A DNA stretch of 64,000 bases, taken from Burkholderia multivorans ATCC BAA-247 (GTDB lineage Bacteria > Pseudomonadota > Gammaproteobacteria > Burkholderiales > Burkholderiaceae). Position numbers and translations under genes: made by a program. The stretch spans positions 186,001 to 250,000 of the forward strand of contig NZ_CP009830.1 of NCBI RefSeq assembly GCF_000959525.1, read 5' to 3'. The notes beneath the pieces were generated by a model, which was given only the letters and a program-made list of their open reading frames with translations, was not told the DNA's origin and did not search any database. Below, piece after piece: positions 7,404-16,544 of this stretch (position 1 is the stretch's first letter; every line of letters begins with the position of its first letter).

Positions 7404-8345
7404 TCAGCGCTCGTGCGCCGCGCGGTCGGCGGCCGCATTCGGCGGCAGCGTTTGCCTGATCCGCGTAACGGTTCGCGTGCTGACGAGGCCGAGCATCGCG
7501 CTGACGTCGGCATGCGTGTGACCGGCCAGCAACTGGCGACGCGCGAAGGTATTGCGCAGTACACGCGGACTCATGTTCGACGCCTCGAAGCCGATCGCGG
7601 CGAGCGCGTCGCGCACGACGAGTAGCAGAAACATGTCGTTCATCGGCCCGCCGTCGCGCGGCGCGGGAAAGAGTCGCGCTAACGCATCCGAATCGGACGC
7701 GCAAGCCGCCAGCCACGCCGCGAGCGGCGCGACGGCAAACGCAGCGAGTTCGATCCGGCGTGCCGGCCGGGCGCGCTCGCGTGGCACGGTCAGCATCGGT
7801 CGGCGTTCGTCGAGCGTGAGGGCGTCGCGTGTCGTTGCGCGGATTTCCGCCGACGTGATGCCCGTTGCGAGCAGCAGCGCGACGATCGCGCGGTTCCTGC
7901 ACGCGGCGGGCGTATCGTCGGCGCGCGGTTGCACGTGACGTTGCAGCGCGGCGTCCGCGTCGGGAGGCAGATAGCACGGCTCCGGCTCGGTGTCGGGCCA
8001 CGCGAGCGCGTGCGCCGCACGCGCGGCCGGATGCACGCGGCGCACGCCGGCTTCGACGAGATGCCGGCACAGCCGGTCGATCAGCTTCGCATAGCGCACG
8101 CGCGTGGACGTGCCGGGCGCGCAACCGCGCTCGAGTTCCGTCAGAAACGTCGCGACGTGGTCGGGCCCGAACGTCGCGAGCGATGCATGCTGCGCATGCA
8201 GATGGCGCAGAAATCGTTCGAACATCGCGACGTGCTGCACGATCGAGCGCGGCGCGAACGGCTGCCGCCGCGCGCCCGTCGCGCTCGTTTGCTGCCACGC
8301 CCGAAATGCCCCGACGGGGTCGTCGATCCAGCGACTCGTATCCAT
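7404..8345 (-). CDS. Degenerate tyrosine-recombinase-like protein
   Basis: A 313-residue protein with the XerC/XerD architecture. It has an N-terminal SAM-like core-binding region (about 30-105, SIVQHVAMFERFLRHL) and a C-terminal catalytic-fold domain (about 150-300, NRAIVALLLATGITSAEIR). The catalytic set is largely lost. Thr164 stands where the first Arg is expected (TGLR to TGIT). Arg261 replaces the His of HxLR, while Arg264 is kept (SPRVLRNTFA). Leu287 replaces the His of LGH, and no Tyr follows at the nucleophile position (about Ile296). The frame is intact, so the protein may have kept DNA binding without cleavage. No strong ribosome binding site precedes the ATG at 8345. Neighbours show no att site or prophage. 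Confidence 0.8.
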   Translation of the reverse strand: MDTSRWIDDPVGAFRAWQQTSATGARRQPFAPRSIVQHVAMFERFLRHLHAQHASLATFGPDHVATFLTELERGCAPGTSTRVRYAKLIDRLCRHLVEAGVRRVHPAARAAHALAWPDTEPEPCYLPPDADAALQRHVQPRADDTPAACRNRAIVALLLATGITSAEIRATTRDALTLDERRPMLTVPRERARPARRIELAAFAVAPLAAWLAACASDSDALARLFPAPRDGGPMNDMFLLLVVRDALAAIGFEASNMSPRVLRNTFARRQLLAGHTHADVSAMLGLVSTRTVTRIRQTLPPNAAADRAAHER

Positions 8346-8549
8346 GACGCCGTTATAGCCGCAATGCAGCGAAGTCTGCAAATCGGGCGAACGCACAGTG
8401 CGCGAACTTACCTACGCGCGGCTTGCGCTCGTCGACGAGTTGCGGAAAAAAAATCATCCGTGCGACGATCGAACCCATTGCCCGCATGCCGAGGGGGTCG
8501 CGGGCGACGAGACGTACTTCACAACGATGCACGACAACGTCGACCGACA

Positions 8550-10532
8550 ATGAATAGAACAGCGATCTTCCCGTATGCGTCCGCGCTGCTTGCAGCCGTC
8601 CTGATGACGGCGTGCGGCGGCGACGTGGAAAACGAAGCGGCCCGCTCGTCCACGACGGCCGACACCAGTTGTCTCGCGCTCGACAACGGCGGCGCGACCG
8701 TCGTGGTGGGCTCGAACCAGCCGGGCGACCCGTCGTTGCCGGAAGCGTCGTCCGGCTATCGCACCGGCATGAAGCCCGTCTATGCGAAGCGCTATCTGGT
8801 CGCGACTTCGAACGCTTACGCGAGCGCGGCGGGATGCGCGGTGCTGAAGAAAGGCGGTACGGCAGCCGATGCGGCCGTGGCCGTGCAAGCCGTCCTCGGG
8901 CTGACGGTGCCCGAGGCGACCGGCCTCGGCTCGGGCGGCGTGCTGCTGTACTACGATGCGGGCAACAAGACGCTGCAGGCGTACGACGGCCGCGAAACGG
9001 CACCTGCTGCCGCGACGGAAAACTATCTGCGCTATGTCGACGACCAGAGCGACCGGTCGCCGCCGCAGCCGAACGCTCGCGCGAGCGGCCGCTCGATCGG
9101 CACGATCGGCGTGCCGCGGCTGATCGAGGCGTTGCAGCAGGATCACGGCAGGCTTGCGTGGAAAGACCTGTTCGGCGACGCGATCGCGCTCGCGACGAAC
9201 GGCTTTCCGATCGGCGGCCGGCTGGCCGACGCGATCGCGGCGAATGCCGCGAACCTGAAGCGCGATCCCGACGCCGCTGCGTATTTCCTGAACGCCGACG
9301 GCTCGCCGAAGACGCTCGGCACCGTGCTGAAAAACCCCGCATACGCCGATACGCTGACGGCGCTTGCGCAGTCGGGCGCGAAGGCGCTGTACACAGGGCC
9401 GATTGCAGAGGACATCGTCGCGAAGATCGCGATGGCGAAGGGCGCGGACGGTTCGACGATCACGCCGGGCAAGACGACGCTCGCCGATCTCGCGGCCTAC
9501 GAAGCGAAACGTCGCGAACCGGTATGCACGACCTATCGCAGCTATTGGGTGTGCGGGATGCCGCCGCCTTCGTCGGGCGGCATTGCGGTCGCGTCGGCGC
9601 TCGGCATTCTCGAGAACTTCGATCTGAAGTCGCTGAAGCCGACCGCGATCGATCTCGAAGGCGGCAAGCCGACCGTCGCCGGCGTGCATCTCGTGTCGGA
9701 AGCCGAGCGGCTCGCGTACGCGGATCGCGACAAGTACGTCGCGGACACCGATTTCGTGCCGCTGCCGGGCGGCACGTGGGACACGCTGCTGAACAAGCCG
9801 TATCTGAAGTCGCGCGCGGCGCTGATCGATCCGGGCAAGAGCATGGGCACCGCGCAGCCGGGCGATCTCGGCGCGGTGCCGCTCGGCGTCGACACGACGC
9901 TGATCGAGCACGGCACGAACCAGTTCACGATCGTCGACGGCGACGGCAACGTGCTGAGCGCGACGACGACGGTCGAATCGAGCATGGGCTCGTTCCATAT
10001 GACGCACGGCTTTCTGCTGAACAACCAGCTGACCGATTTCTCGGCGAATCCGCTCGACAGCGCGGGCAATCCGGTGGCGAACCGGCTGCAGCCCGGCAAG
10101 CGGCCGCGCAGCTCGATGGCGCCGACGATCGTGTTCGCCAAGGCGGCCGACGGATCGCGCGGCGACTTCGTGATGGCGACCGGCTCGCCGGGCGGCGGCA
10201 CGATTCCGCAGTACGTGGTGAAGACGCTCGTCGGCGCGCTGGACTGGGGCCTCGACGCGCAGCAGTCGGCCGGCCTCGTCGATTTCGGCGCCAGCAATAG
10301 CCCGACGACGACGATCGGCGGCGAACATCCGAACGTCATCACGTCGAACAATGGCGCGAACGATCCGCTGATTGCCGGCCTGCTCGCGCTCGGCCACAAG
10401 GTCTCGACGTCGGCGCAGGCGAGCGGCGTCAATACGGTGATGCGCGTGACGCTCGGTCAGACGCCTGCGCTGCAGGGCGGGACCGATCCGCGTCGCGAGG
10501 GTCTCGTGCTCGGCGACACGATCCGACCGTAA
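8550..10532 (+). CDS. ggt: Gamma-glutamyltransferase, lipoprotein form
   Basis: A 660-residue Ntn-hydrolase precursor that cleaves gamma-glutamyl bonds of glutathione and related compounds outside the cytoplasm. The N-terminus is a lipoprotein signal (LLAAVLMTACGG, lipid Cys near residue 22), so the enzyme is probably membrane-anchored. The large-subunit phrases GGTAADAAVAVQAVLGLTVPEATGLGSGG and PPPSSGGIAV are typical. Autoprocessing should occur before Thr456 in HGTNQFTIVDGDGNVLS, which becomes the catalytic N-terminal Thr of the small subunit; SSMGSF and GSPGGGTIPQ follow. The start at 8550 gives the signal peptide; the same frame is open far upstream, but that is antisense to the recombinase gene. 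A terminator follows. Confidence 0.92.
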   Translation: MNRTAIFPYASALLAAVLMTACGGDVENEAARSSTTADTSCLALDNGGATVVVGSNQPGDPSLPEASSGYRTGMKPVYAKRYLVATSNAYASAAGCAVLKKGGTAADAAVAVQAVLGLTVPEATGLGSGGVLLYYDAGNKTLQAYDGRETAPAAATENYLRYVDDQSDRSPPQPNARASGRSIGTIGVPRLIEALQQDHGRLAWKDLFGDAIALATNGFPIGGRLADAIAANAANLKRDPDAAAYFLNADGSPKTLGTVLKNPAYADTLTALAQSGAKALYTGPIAEDIVAKIAMAKGADGSTITPGKTTLADLAAYEAKRREPVCTTYRSYWVCGMPPPSSGGIAVASALGILENFDLKSLKPTAIDLEGGKPTVAGVHLVSEAERLAYADRDKYVADTDFVPLPGGTWDTLLNKPYLKSRAALIDPGKSMGTAQPGDLGAVPLGVDTTLIEHGTNQFTIVDGDGNVLSATTTVESSMGSFHMTHGFLLNNQLTDFSANPLDSAGNPVANRLQPGKRPRSSMAPTIVFAKAADGSRGDFVMATGSPGGGTIPQYVVKTLVGALDWGLDAQQSAGLVDFGASNSPTTTIGGEHPNVITSNNGANDPLIAGLLALGHKVSTSAQASGVNTVMRVTLGQTPALQGGTDPRREGLVLGDTIRP

Positions 10533-10560
10533 GCACGAAGCCGGCGCGAGCCAAGCCACC

Positions 10561-10605
10561 GCCCCGCCATTCCGATCGCGATCGGCGGCGGGGCGTTTCG
10601 TTGTT
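10561..10605 (+). terminator. Rho-independent terminator of ggt
   Basis: GCCCCGCC (10561-10568) pairs with GGCGGGGC (10587-10594), with CCGATCG/CGATCGG pairing inside. The hairpin is followed by the T-rich tract GTTTCGTTGTT. It begins about 30 bases after the ggt stop. Confidence 0.8.
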
Positions 10606-10898
10606 GCGATAGCGCGCGCGCCGAGCGCCGCCAAACATTGGTGAACCGCATGTCGAAACACACGATGCCGGCCTGCTGAAGCACCGGACGACTCGAGTCG
10701 ATCGCGCCGCAATCCGACAATTGTCAAACTGTGTGAGTCAATCGTCAGCATTTGCAACGGAAGTAACAGTCCCCGCAAAACAGCGGTTTTGTACGCGACG
10801 CCGGCTACATTACGCCCACTTGCCGCATGTCGCGGCGAGGCATGCGACAAGCCGCATGAACGCGGCCCGCAGCAACAACATCTTTGGGGAGAATGACC
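10606..10898. other. Upstream region of the Ala/Gly-rich protein gene
   Basis: About 290 bases without a gene. It holds the perfect palindrome GACAATTGTC at 10716-10725 and an AT-richer stretch (10715-10790) where the promoter of the next gene probably lies. No definite -35/-10 pair could be chosen. Confidence 0.4.
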
Positions 10899-11408
10899 AT
10901 GAACAAGATTCGCACGATCCTGCTGGGTGCCGCGCTGTCGGCTGTCGCGACCTCGGCTGCTTTCGCGCAGACGGCACAGACCGGTGCAGACGGCTCGGTC
11001 GGCGTCGGCGCACAGGTGCAGACGCCGCTGCTGAGCGGCGGCGTGGGCGCGCAGGGCGGCGCGGGCGCGAATGCGGCCGGTTCGGGCAACGTGATCGGCG
11101 GCGCGCTGAGCGGCGTCGGCAAGACGGTCGACGGCGTCGGTTCGGCAGCCGGTAACGCGGTCGGCACGGCCGCAGGTTCGGCGAAGGATGCTGCCGCGTC
11201 GGCCGTCCATTCGACGAAGGCGCACGTGAAGCATGCCGCGGCGTCGGCGAAAACCCACGCGCAAGGCGCGATGACGACCGCAGGCGATGTCGCGGGCGGC
11301 GTGAAGGCGAAGGCCGGCGAAGCGCTGGCCGGTACGACGAACGCTGCACAAGGCGGCGCGTCGGTCGGCCTGAAGGGTTCGGTGTCGGCGCAAGGCGCGG
11401 CGCAGTAA
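10899..11408 (+). CDS. Exported Ala/Gly-rich low-complexity protein
   Basis: A 169-residue protein with a clear signal peptide (MNKIRTILLGAALSAVATSAAFAQ). The mature part is made almost only of Ala, Gly, Ser, Thr, Val and Lys. Residues about 30-85 are glycine-rich (GVGAQGGAGANAAGSGNVIGG). Residues about 90-150 form an Ala/Lys/His amphipathic segment with loose repeats of the type AxxKxHxxxAAxxAKTHA. That pattern recalls LEA-like or histone-H1-like stretches. No catalytic motif is seen and I do not recognise a family; a periplasmic structural or stress role is only a guess. GGGGAGA ends seven bases before the ATG at 10899, and a very strong terminator follows, so it is a monocistronic, probably well-expressed gene. 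Confidence 0.8.
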   Translation: MNKIRTILLGAALSAVATSAAFAQTAQTGADGSVGVGAQVQTPLLSGGVGAQGGAGANAAGSGNVIGGALSGVGKTVDGVGSAAGNAVGTAAGSAKDAAASAVHSTKAHVKHAAASAKTHAQGAMTTAGDVAGGVKAKAGEALAGTTNAAQGGASVGLKGSVSAQGAAQ

Positions 11409-11423
11409 CCGATCCAGGTCCGT

Positions 11424-11464
11424 AACGGCCCGGCTCGCTTCGATGCGGGCCGGGCCGTTTTTTT
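11424..11464 (+). terminator. Strong Rho-independent terminator
   Basis: AACGGCCCGGC (11424-11434) pairs perfectly with GCCGGGCCGTT (11449-11459) around a 14-base loop. A run of seven T residues (11458-11464) follows. It starts 16 bases after the stop of the exported Ala/Gly-rich protein gene. Confidence 0.92.
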
Positions 11465-11701
11465 CGCGCGCGCGATGCGACGTCCTTCCCCGGCATCGCA
11501 TCTCCGATACGGACGAACGGCACGCGAATGGCGCCGCACCCGTTCGGGATGGCATCATGCTTCGCTGCTGCGGCTCGATTGCGGCGGTCGCTTTCAGGTA
11601 CCATCGCCAGCCGTCGGCAACCGGCAGCATGATGCCGCGCAACGTCGATCGCACGCGATACGACGGCAACCGCCACGCGCGCCATCCAACAGGGGAATTT
11701 C

Positions 11702-12952
11702 GTGAAGTTCATCCACGCGGCAGACATTCATCTCGACAGCCCGCTGCACGGCCTGAGCGCGTATCCGGACGCGCCGGCCGCGCAGTTGCGCAGCGCGTCG
11801 CGCGATGCGCTGCGACAACTGGTGGATCGCGCGATTGACGAGGGAGTCGCGTTTCTCGTGATTGCCGGCGATCTGTACGACGGCGACTGGAAGGATCACA
11901 ACACGGGCATCTTCTTCGGTCAGCAGATGGGACGTCTGCGCAAGGCCGGCATCCGCGCGTTCGTGCTGTGGGGTAACCACGACGCCGAAAGCGAAATGAC
12001 GAAGAAGCTGACGCTGCCCGACAACGTCACCGTATTCCATCATCGCAAGCCGGAAACGCATCGGCTGCCCGAGTTCGAAGTGGCGTTGCACGGACAGAGC
12101 TTCAAGGACAAGGCGGTCGTCGACAATCTCGCGACCGGCTACCCCGATCCGGTGCCCGGCTACTACAACATCGGCGTGCTGCATACGGCGCTCGAAGGCT
12201 ATGCGGCGCACGCGAACTACGCGCCGTGCACGCTCGCGGAACTGCATGCGAAGGGCTACGACTACTGGGCGCTCGGCCACGTGCACGAGTTTCAGCAATG
12301 GACGGGACCGTCGACGATCGTATTTCCGGGCAACCTGCAGGGACGGCATATCCGCGAGACCGGGCGGCGCGGTGCGGTGCTCGTGACGGTCGAGCAGGGA
12401 CGCACGCAGGTCGAGCGTCTGTACCTCGACGTGTTGCGCTGGGAATCGCTGGCGGTCGACGCGTCGGACTGCGTGAGCGTTGCCGATCTGTCGCGCAAGA
12501 TCGGGCATTCGCTGGAGACGCTGCTGAGCGTCGATGCGCATGTGCCGCGCGCGGTACGCGTGACGGTGACGGGACGCACGCCGGCGCACGGATTGTTCTT
12601 CGGGCGCGCGACGCAGCTGCGTGCGGAGGTGCTGAATCAGATCGGCATCATCGGCAATGAGCGGCTGTGGCTCGAGAAGGTGCGGCTCGCGACGTCGCCG
12701 CCCGAGCAGCCGTACGGCGCCGGCGAACCGCTGGAAGCGCTCGACGATCTGAAGCAGATTCTCGCCGACGCCGCGCACGATCCCGATTTCCTCGCGCTGC
12801 TCGAACGCGATCTGAAGCCGTTCCTCGGCAAGGTGCGCAGCGACGTGAAGGAGGACGTGCCGCTGCTCGCGCTCGCGCGCGAAGGCGATCTGACGGCACT
12901 GGTTCGGCAGGTCGGTCCCGCGCTGCTCGCGCGACTGGCGAGAGGAGAATAA
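11702..12952 (+). CDS. YhaO/SbcD-like DNA repair exonuclease
   Basis: A 416-residue metallophosphoesterase of the Mre11/SbcD superfamily, YhaO branch, expected to cut DNA in the cytoplasm with its ATPase partner encoded next. The five phosphodiesterase motifs are visible: Asp8 and His10 in HAADIHLDS, GDLYDGDW (about 56-63), GNHDAES (about 91-97), LHTALEG (about 160) and GHVHEFQ (about 180). The C-terminal 150 residues would bind the partner coiled coil. The start is the GTG at 11702, giving the canonical MKFIHAADIHLDSP, with AGGGGAA upstream. It overlaps no other gene and is spaced three bases from the ATPase gene, whose ribosome binding site lies inside its last codons. Confidence 0.93.
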   Translation: MKFIHAADIHLDSPLHGLSAYPDAPAAQLRSASRDALRQLVDRAIDEGVAFLVIAGDLYDGDWKDHNTGIFFGQQMGRLRKAGIRAFVLWGNHDAESEMTKKLTLPDNVTVFHHRKPETHRLPEFEVALHGQSFKDKAVVDNLATGYPDPVPGYYNIGVLHTALEGYAAHANYAPCTLAELHAKGYDYWALGHVHEFQQWTGPSTIVFPGNLQGRHIRETGRRGAVLVTVEQGRTQVERLYLDVLRWESLAVDASDCVSVADLSRKIGHSLETLLSVDAHVPRAVRVTVTGRTPAHGLFFGRATQLRAEVLNQIGIIGNERLWLEKVRLATSPPEQPYGAGEPLEALDDLKQILADAAHDPDFLALLERDLKPFLGKVRSDVKEDVPLLALAREGDLTALVRQVGPALLARLARGE

Positions 12953-12955
12953 GCG

Positions 12956-15900
12956 ATGCGCATCGGTCAACTCGATCTGATTCGGTACGGCAAGTTCACC
13001 GACGAGACATTGCTTTTTCCGGCGGCGACGCAGGATTTCCATGTGATCGTCGGGCCGAACGAAGCCGGCAAGTCGACGATTCGGACGGCGGTGACGGAAC
13101 TGCTGTTCGGGATGAAGCTGCAGACGCCCCTCGACTTTCTGCATGGCACGCCCGATCTGCGGATCGGCGGCGTGCTCGAAAGCGGCGGGGCGACGCTCGC
13201 GTTTCATCGCGCGCGAGGCCGCAGCTCGCTGCGTACACGCGACAACGACAAGCTGCCCGACGACTATCTCGCGGCCGTGCTTGACGGCGCGACGCGCGAA
13301 TTCTTCGAGCAGATGTTCGGGCTCGACCACGGTCGGCTTGTCGATGGCGGACGCAGCATCCTGGACGCATCGGACAAGCTCGGCCAGGTGCTGTTCGAAT
13401 CGGCGGCCGGCGTCGGCCGGCTCGGCTCCGTGCGCGACGAACTCGACGCACGGGCCGCGGAACTGTGGGCGCCGCGGCGCAGCGGCAGCGCATTTGCGGT
13501 TGCCGAAACGGCGTTCAACGAAGCGGTGGCCGAACTGAAGGCAGTGCAGGTGCGCACGCGCGACTGGGTCGACAGGAAGGAAGCGCGCGAAGCGGTCGAG
13601 CACGAGATCGCGCTGGCGCGCACGGAGCTGCGGCGGCTCGAATCGCTGCGCTCGAAATTCGAGCGCGTCCGACGGCTTGCGCCGTATCTGAAGGAACTGG
13701 CGCTCAACGAGGCCGCGTTGGCGGAGCTCGGCGACGTGGTGGACCTGCCGCCTTCCGCGGGTGCGGAGCTGCTGAAGGCGCAGGGCGATCTCGCCGCGGA
13801 GCAAAAGGTGCTCGAGGCGCGCCGCGCGGATCTGATCGCCAAGCGGCAGGCGCGCGATGCGATCGACGGCGATACGGATGCGCTCGCGCGCGCGGCCGAC
13901 ATCGAAGCGCTCGAACGGCTGCGCGCCACGTGCGCGCACCACGCACAGGATTTGCTGCTGCTCGGCGCGGAAGTCGACCGGCGTCTGTCGGCCGCATTCG
14001 ACGCGGCTGCGCAACTGGGCTGGCCGAGCGACGAATCGGCATTGCGCGCGGCGTTGCCGTCGGCGCTCGCGTTGAAGACGGTCGAAAGCCTGCTGCGCGA
14101 ACACGGCGCGCTTCATCAGGCGCTCGTCGGCGCACGCGATTCGCTCGACGAGCGGATGCGCGAGGCCGATCAGGTGCGCGAACAATTGGCGAGCGTGTCG
14201 ACCGTCGACGTACCGGAGCCGCTGCGTGCCGCGCTCGTCGATGCGCGCGGCCTGCGCAACATCGGACAGCGCGAGCATGCGCTTGAAGCCGAAATCGCGA
14301 GCGCCGAGCGCGTGCTGGCCGGCGCGCTCGATGCGCTCGGTCCGTGGCGCCGGCCCGTCGACGCGTTGCATGCGCTCGACGTGCCGTCCGCGGCACGGGT
14401 CGGTGCGCTGCTCAAGGCGGAAAGCGAATGCATGAGTGCGGTCGCAGCGGCGCGCGATGCGCGCGACGCTGCGCAGGAAGAGCTCGAACGGCTGGCATTG
14501 CAGGAACGGCATTTCGCCGAGAACCACCCCGTCGTCACGACGGCGGAAGTGCTTGCCGCCCGTGCGCGCCGCGACCGTGCATGGAGCGATGTGCGCAGCG
14601 GTGCGGTCGACCTCGCGGCGGGCGCACCGGCCGTCGACGACGCGATTCGCGTCGCCGACCAGCTCGTCGATGCGCAGCTCGGTGCGACGCAAGCGGCCGC
14701 GACGCTGCAATCGCTGCGTCAGCAAGTCGAAACCGCGCGTGCGCGCGTCGCACGCCGGCAAGCGGTGCTCGACGACCGCGAACGCGACCTCGCCGCACAT
14801 CGCGACGCGTGGGCGGCATGCGCTGCGGCGGCCGGCGTGCCCGGCATGCCGCTCGATGCAATGACGGACTGGCTGGCACGACGCGATGCGGTATTCGTCG
14901 CGCAGGCGGACGTCGAGCGGCTGCGCAACGAACGCGACATGCTGCGCGACACGCGCACGCGCGCAGAGTCGGCACTGCGCGCGGCGTTGCGCGCCGTATC
15001 GCGCGGCGACGACGCGCAAGGGCTGGACACGCTCGTCGCGACGGCCGAGACGTTCGTGCAGTCCGCGGAGAAGGCGAGTGCGCGCAAGGAGAGCCTCGAC
15101 GAACGCGCACGGGAAGCCGAGCGCGGCTGCGCGACGGCGCGATCGCGCGTCGATCAGGCGCAGTCCGCGTACGACGCATGGCAGCAGCAGTGGCGCGACG
15201 CGCTCGCCGATGCACGGCTTGCCGCGAGCGCGACGTCGCTCGCGGCAGCGGAGGGCGCACTGGCACTCGCGAATACGGTGACGGCCGAGCTTGCTGCGGC
15301 CGATGCGCCGCGCAACCGGATCGCGACGATGCGCGCGGAGCTGGCCGCGCTCGAGGCAGGCGCGCGACGGCTCGCCGAAGCGCTGGCGCCGGAATGGCTG
15401 ACGATCGGCGACTGGCTCGAAGTCGCGCGCCGGCTGAGCGCGCGCCTGTCTGCCGCGGTGGAAACCGCTCGCGCGATCGAGCGTGCGGACGAAGCGATCC
15501 GGCAGGCCGACGACAAGGTCGCCGACGCTGCCGCAGCAGTGGCCGGCGCCGATGCGCGCGTCTACCCGCTGCTTCAGCTGGCGGGCGTCGCGACGATCGA
15601 CGAAGCGCTGCGGCTTGCCGAACGTTCCGACCGTCGTCGCGCGCTTCGGCGAGCGGTCGATGCCGCGCAACAGCAGCTGACGCGCGACGGAGACGGGCTG
15701 TCGCGCGCGGCGCTCGAAGCGGAAGTCGCGGAATACGAGATTGCGGCCGTACCGGCGCACCTCGAAGCCGTGAAGCAATCGATCGAGGATGTCGGCAAGC
15801 GGCTCAATGCGCTCGCGCAGCAGCAGGTCGTCGCCGAGCAGGCATTCGGCGCGATCGACGGACACGCCAATGCGGCGCTCGCGGAGGCGAAGCGTCAGGA

Positions 15901-16426
15901 AGCGCTGGCCGCGATGGGCGATGCGGCCGAGCAGTATCTGGAAGCCGCGACGGCGAGCCGTTTGCTGAAGTGGGCGACCGATCGCTATCGCGACCAGAAG
16001 CAAGGGCCGATGCTGCGGCGCGCCGGCGAGATTTTTGCGGGGCTGACGCTCGGCGAGTTTGCACGGCTGACCGTCGATACCGAGCGGACGCCGCCTGCGC
16101 TGTATGCACGGCGCACGAGCGGCACGTCGGTCGAAGTGGCCGGGCTCAGCGAAGGCACGCGCGACCAGTTGTTTCTCGCGCTGCGGATCGCGGCGCTGGA
16201 GTTGCAGCTCGGCAGCCGGACGTCGCTGCCGTTCGTCGCCGACGATTTGTTCATCAATTTCGACGATACGCGTGCGAAGGCCGGGTTCGAGGCGCTGCGC
16301 GATCTGTCGACGCGCACGCAGGTGCTGTTCCTGACGCACCACGACCATCTGCTGCCGCTCATCGCGGATGTGTTCGGCGCCCAGGTCAACGTGATCGAGC
16401 TGCAGCGGCAATCGGCGGCTGCATGA
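12956..16426 (+). CDS. YhaN-type SMC-like ATPase (SbcC/Rad50 relative)
   Basis: A 1156-residue AAA/SMC-like ATPase partner of the upstream nuclease. The N-terminal ATPase half has Walker A GPNEAGKS (33-40) and the phrase FGLDHGRLVDGG (about 117-128). Long alanine- and arginine-rich heptad regions (about 175-950) predict an extended antiparallel coiled coil. The C-terminal ATPase half has the ABC signature LSEGTRDQLFLALR, Walker B LPFVADDLFINFDD and the switch His in LFLTHHDHL. No CxxC zinc hook was found in the central part, as usual for the YhaN branch. Together with the nuclease it should process DNA ends or hairpins in an ATP-controlled way. AGGAG lies nine bases upstream of the start. Confidence 0.93.
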   Translation: MRIGQLDLIRYGKFTDETLLFPAATQDFHVIVGPNEAGKSTIRTAVTELLFGMKLQTPLDFLHGTPDLRIGGVLESGGATLAFHRARGRSSLRTRDNDKLPDDYLAAVLDGATREFFEQMFGLDHGRLVDGGRSILDASDKLGQVLFESAAGVGRLGSVRDELDARAAELWAPRRSGSAFAVAETAFNEAVAELKAVQVRTRDWVDRKEAREAVEHEIALARTELRRLESLRSKFERVRRLAPYLKELALNEAALAELGDVVDLPPSAGAELLKAQGDLAAEQKVLEARRADLIAKRQARDAIDGDTDALARAADIEALERLRATCAHHAQDLLLLGAEVDRRLSAAFDAAAQLGWPSDESALRAALPSALALKTVESLLREHGALHQALVGARDSLDERMREADQVREQLASVSTVDVPEPLRAALVDARGLRNIGQREHALEAEIASAERVLAGALDALGPWRRPVDALHALDVPSAARVGALLKAESECMSAVAAARDARDAAQEELERLALQERHFAENHPVVTTAEVLAARARRDRAWSDVRSGAVDLAAGAPAVDDAIRVADQLVDAQLGATQAAATLQSLRQQVETARARVARRQAVLDDRERDLAAHRDAWAACAAAAGVPGMPLDAMTDWLARRDAVFVAQADVERLRNERDMLRDTRTRAESALRAALRAVSRGDDAQGLDTLVATAETFVQSAEKASARKESLDERAREAERGCATARSRVDQAQSAYDAWQQQWRDALADARLAASATSLAAAEGALALANTVTAELAAADAPRNRIATMRAELAALEAGARRLAEALAPEWLTIGDWLEVARRLSARLSAAVETARAIERADEAIRQADDKVADAAAAVAGADARVYPLLQLAGVATIDEALRLAERSDRRRALRRAVDAAQQQLTRDGDGLSRAALEAEVAEYEIAAVPAHLEAVKQSIEDVGKRLNALAQQQVVAEQAFGAIDGHANAALAEAKRQEALAAMGDAAEQYLEAATASRLLKWATDRYRDQKQGPMLRRAGEIFAGLTLGEFARLTVDTERTPPALYARRTSGTSVEVAGLSEGTRDQLFLALRIAALELQLGSRTSLPFVADDLFINFDDTRAKAGFEALRDLSTRTQVLFLTHHDHLLPLIADVFGAQVNVIELQRQSAAA

Positions 16427-16544
16427 GACGCAGCGGGCCGGTATGGCAGCGCACGCGTCCGGCGGCCGCATGCGCGTACGATGACGGATTCGGTGCGCGG
16501 GCGGTCGACGCAGCCGCGGGTGCGTCCATACGACGGGAGGTGTC

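Noticed and set aside
7929-8549. In-frame upstream extension of the gamma-glutamyltransferase gene by about 200 codons
   Set aside because: It is antisense to the recombinase gene, Arg-rich without conservation, and would bury the lipoprotein signal peptide that begins at 8550.
8454-11669. Open minus-strand frame of 1071 codons opposite ggt and the Ala/Gly-rich protein gene
   Set aside because: A GC-rich shadow frame: Arg/Ala/His-rich, no ribosome binding site, no domain, and it crosses two real genes and two terminators.
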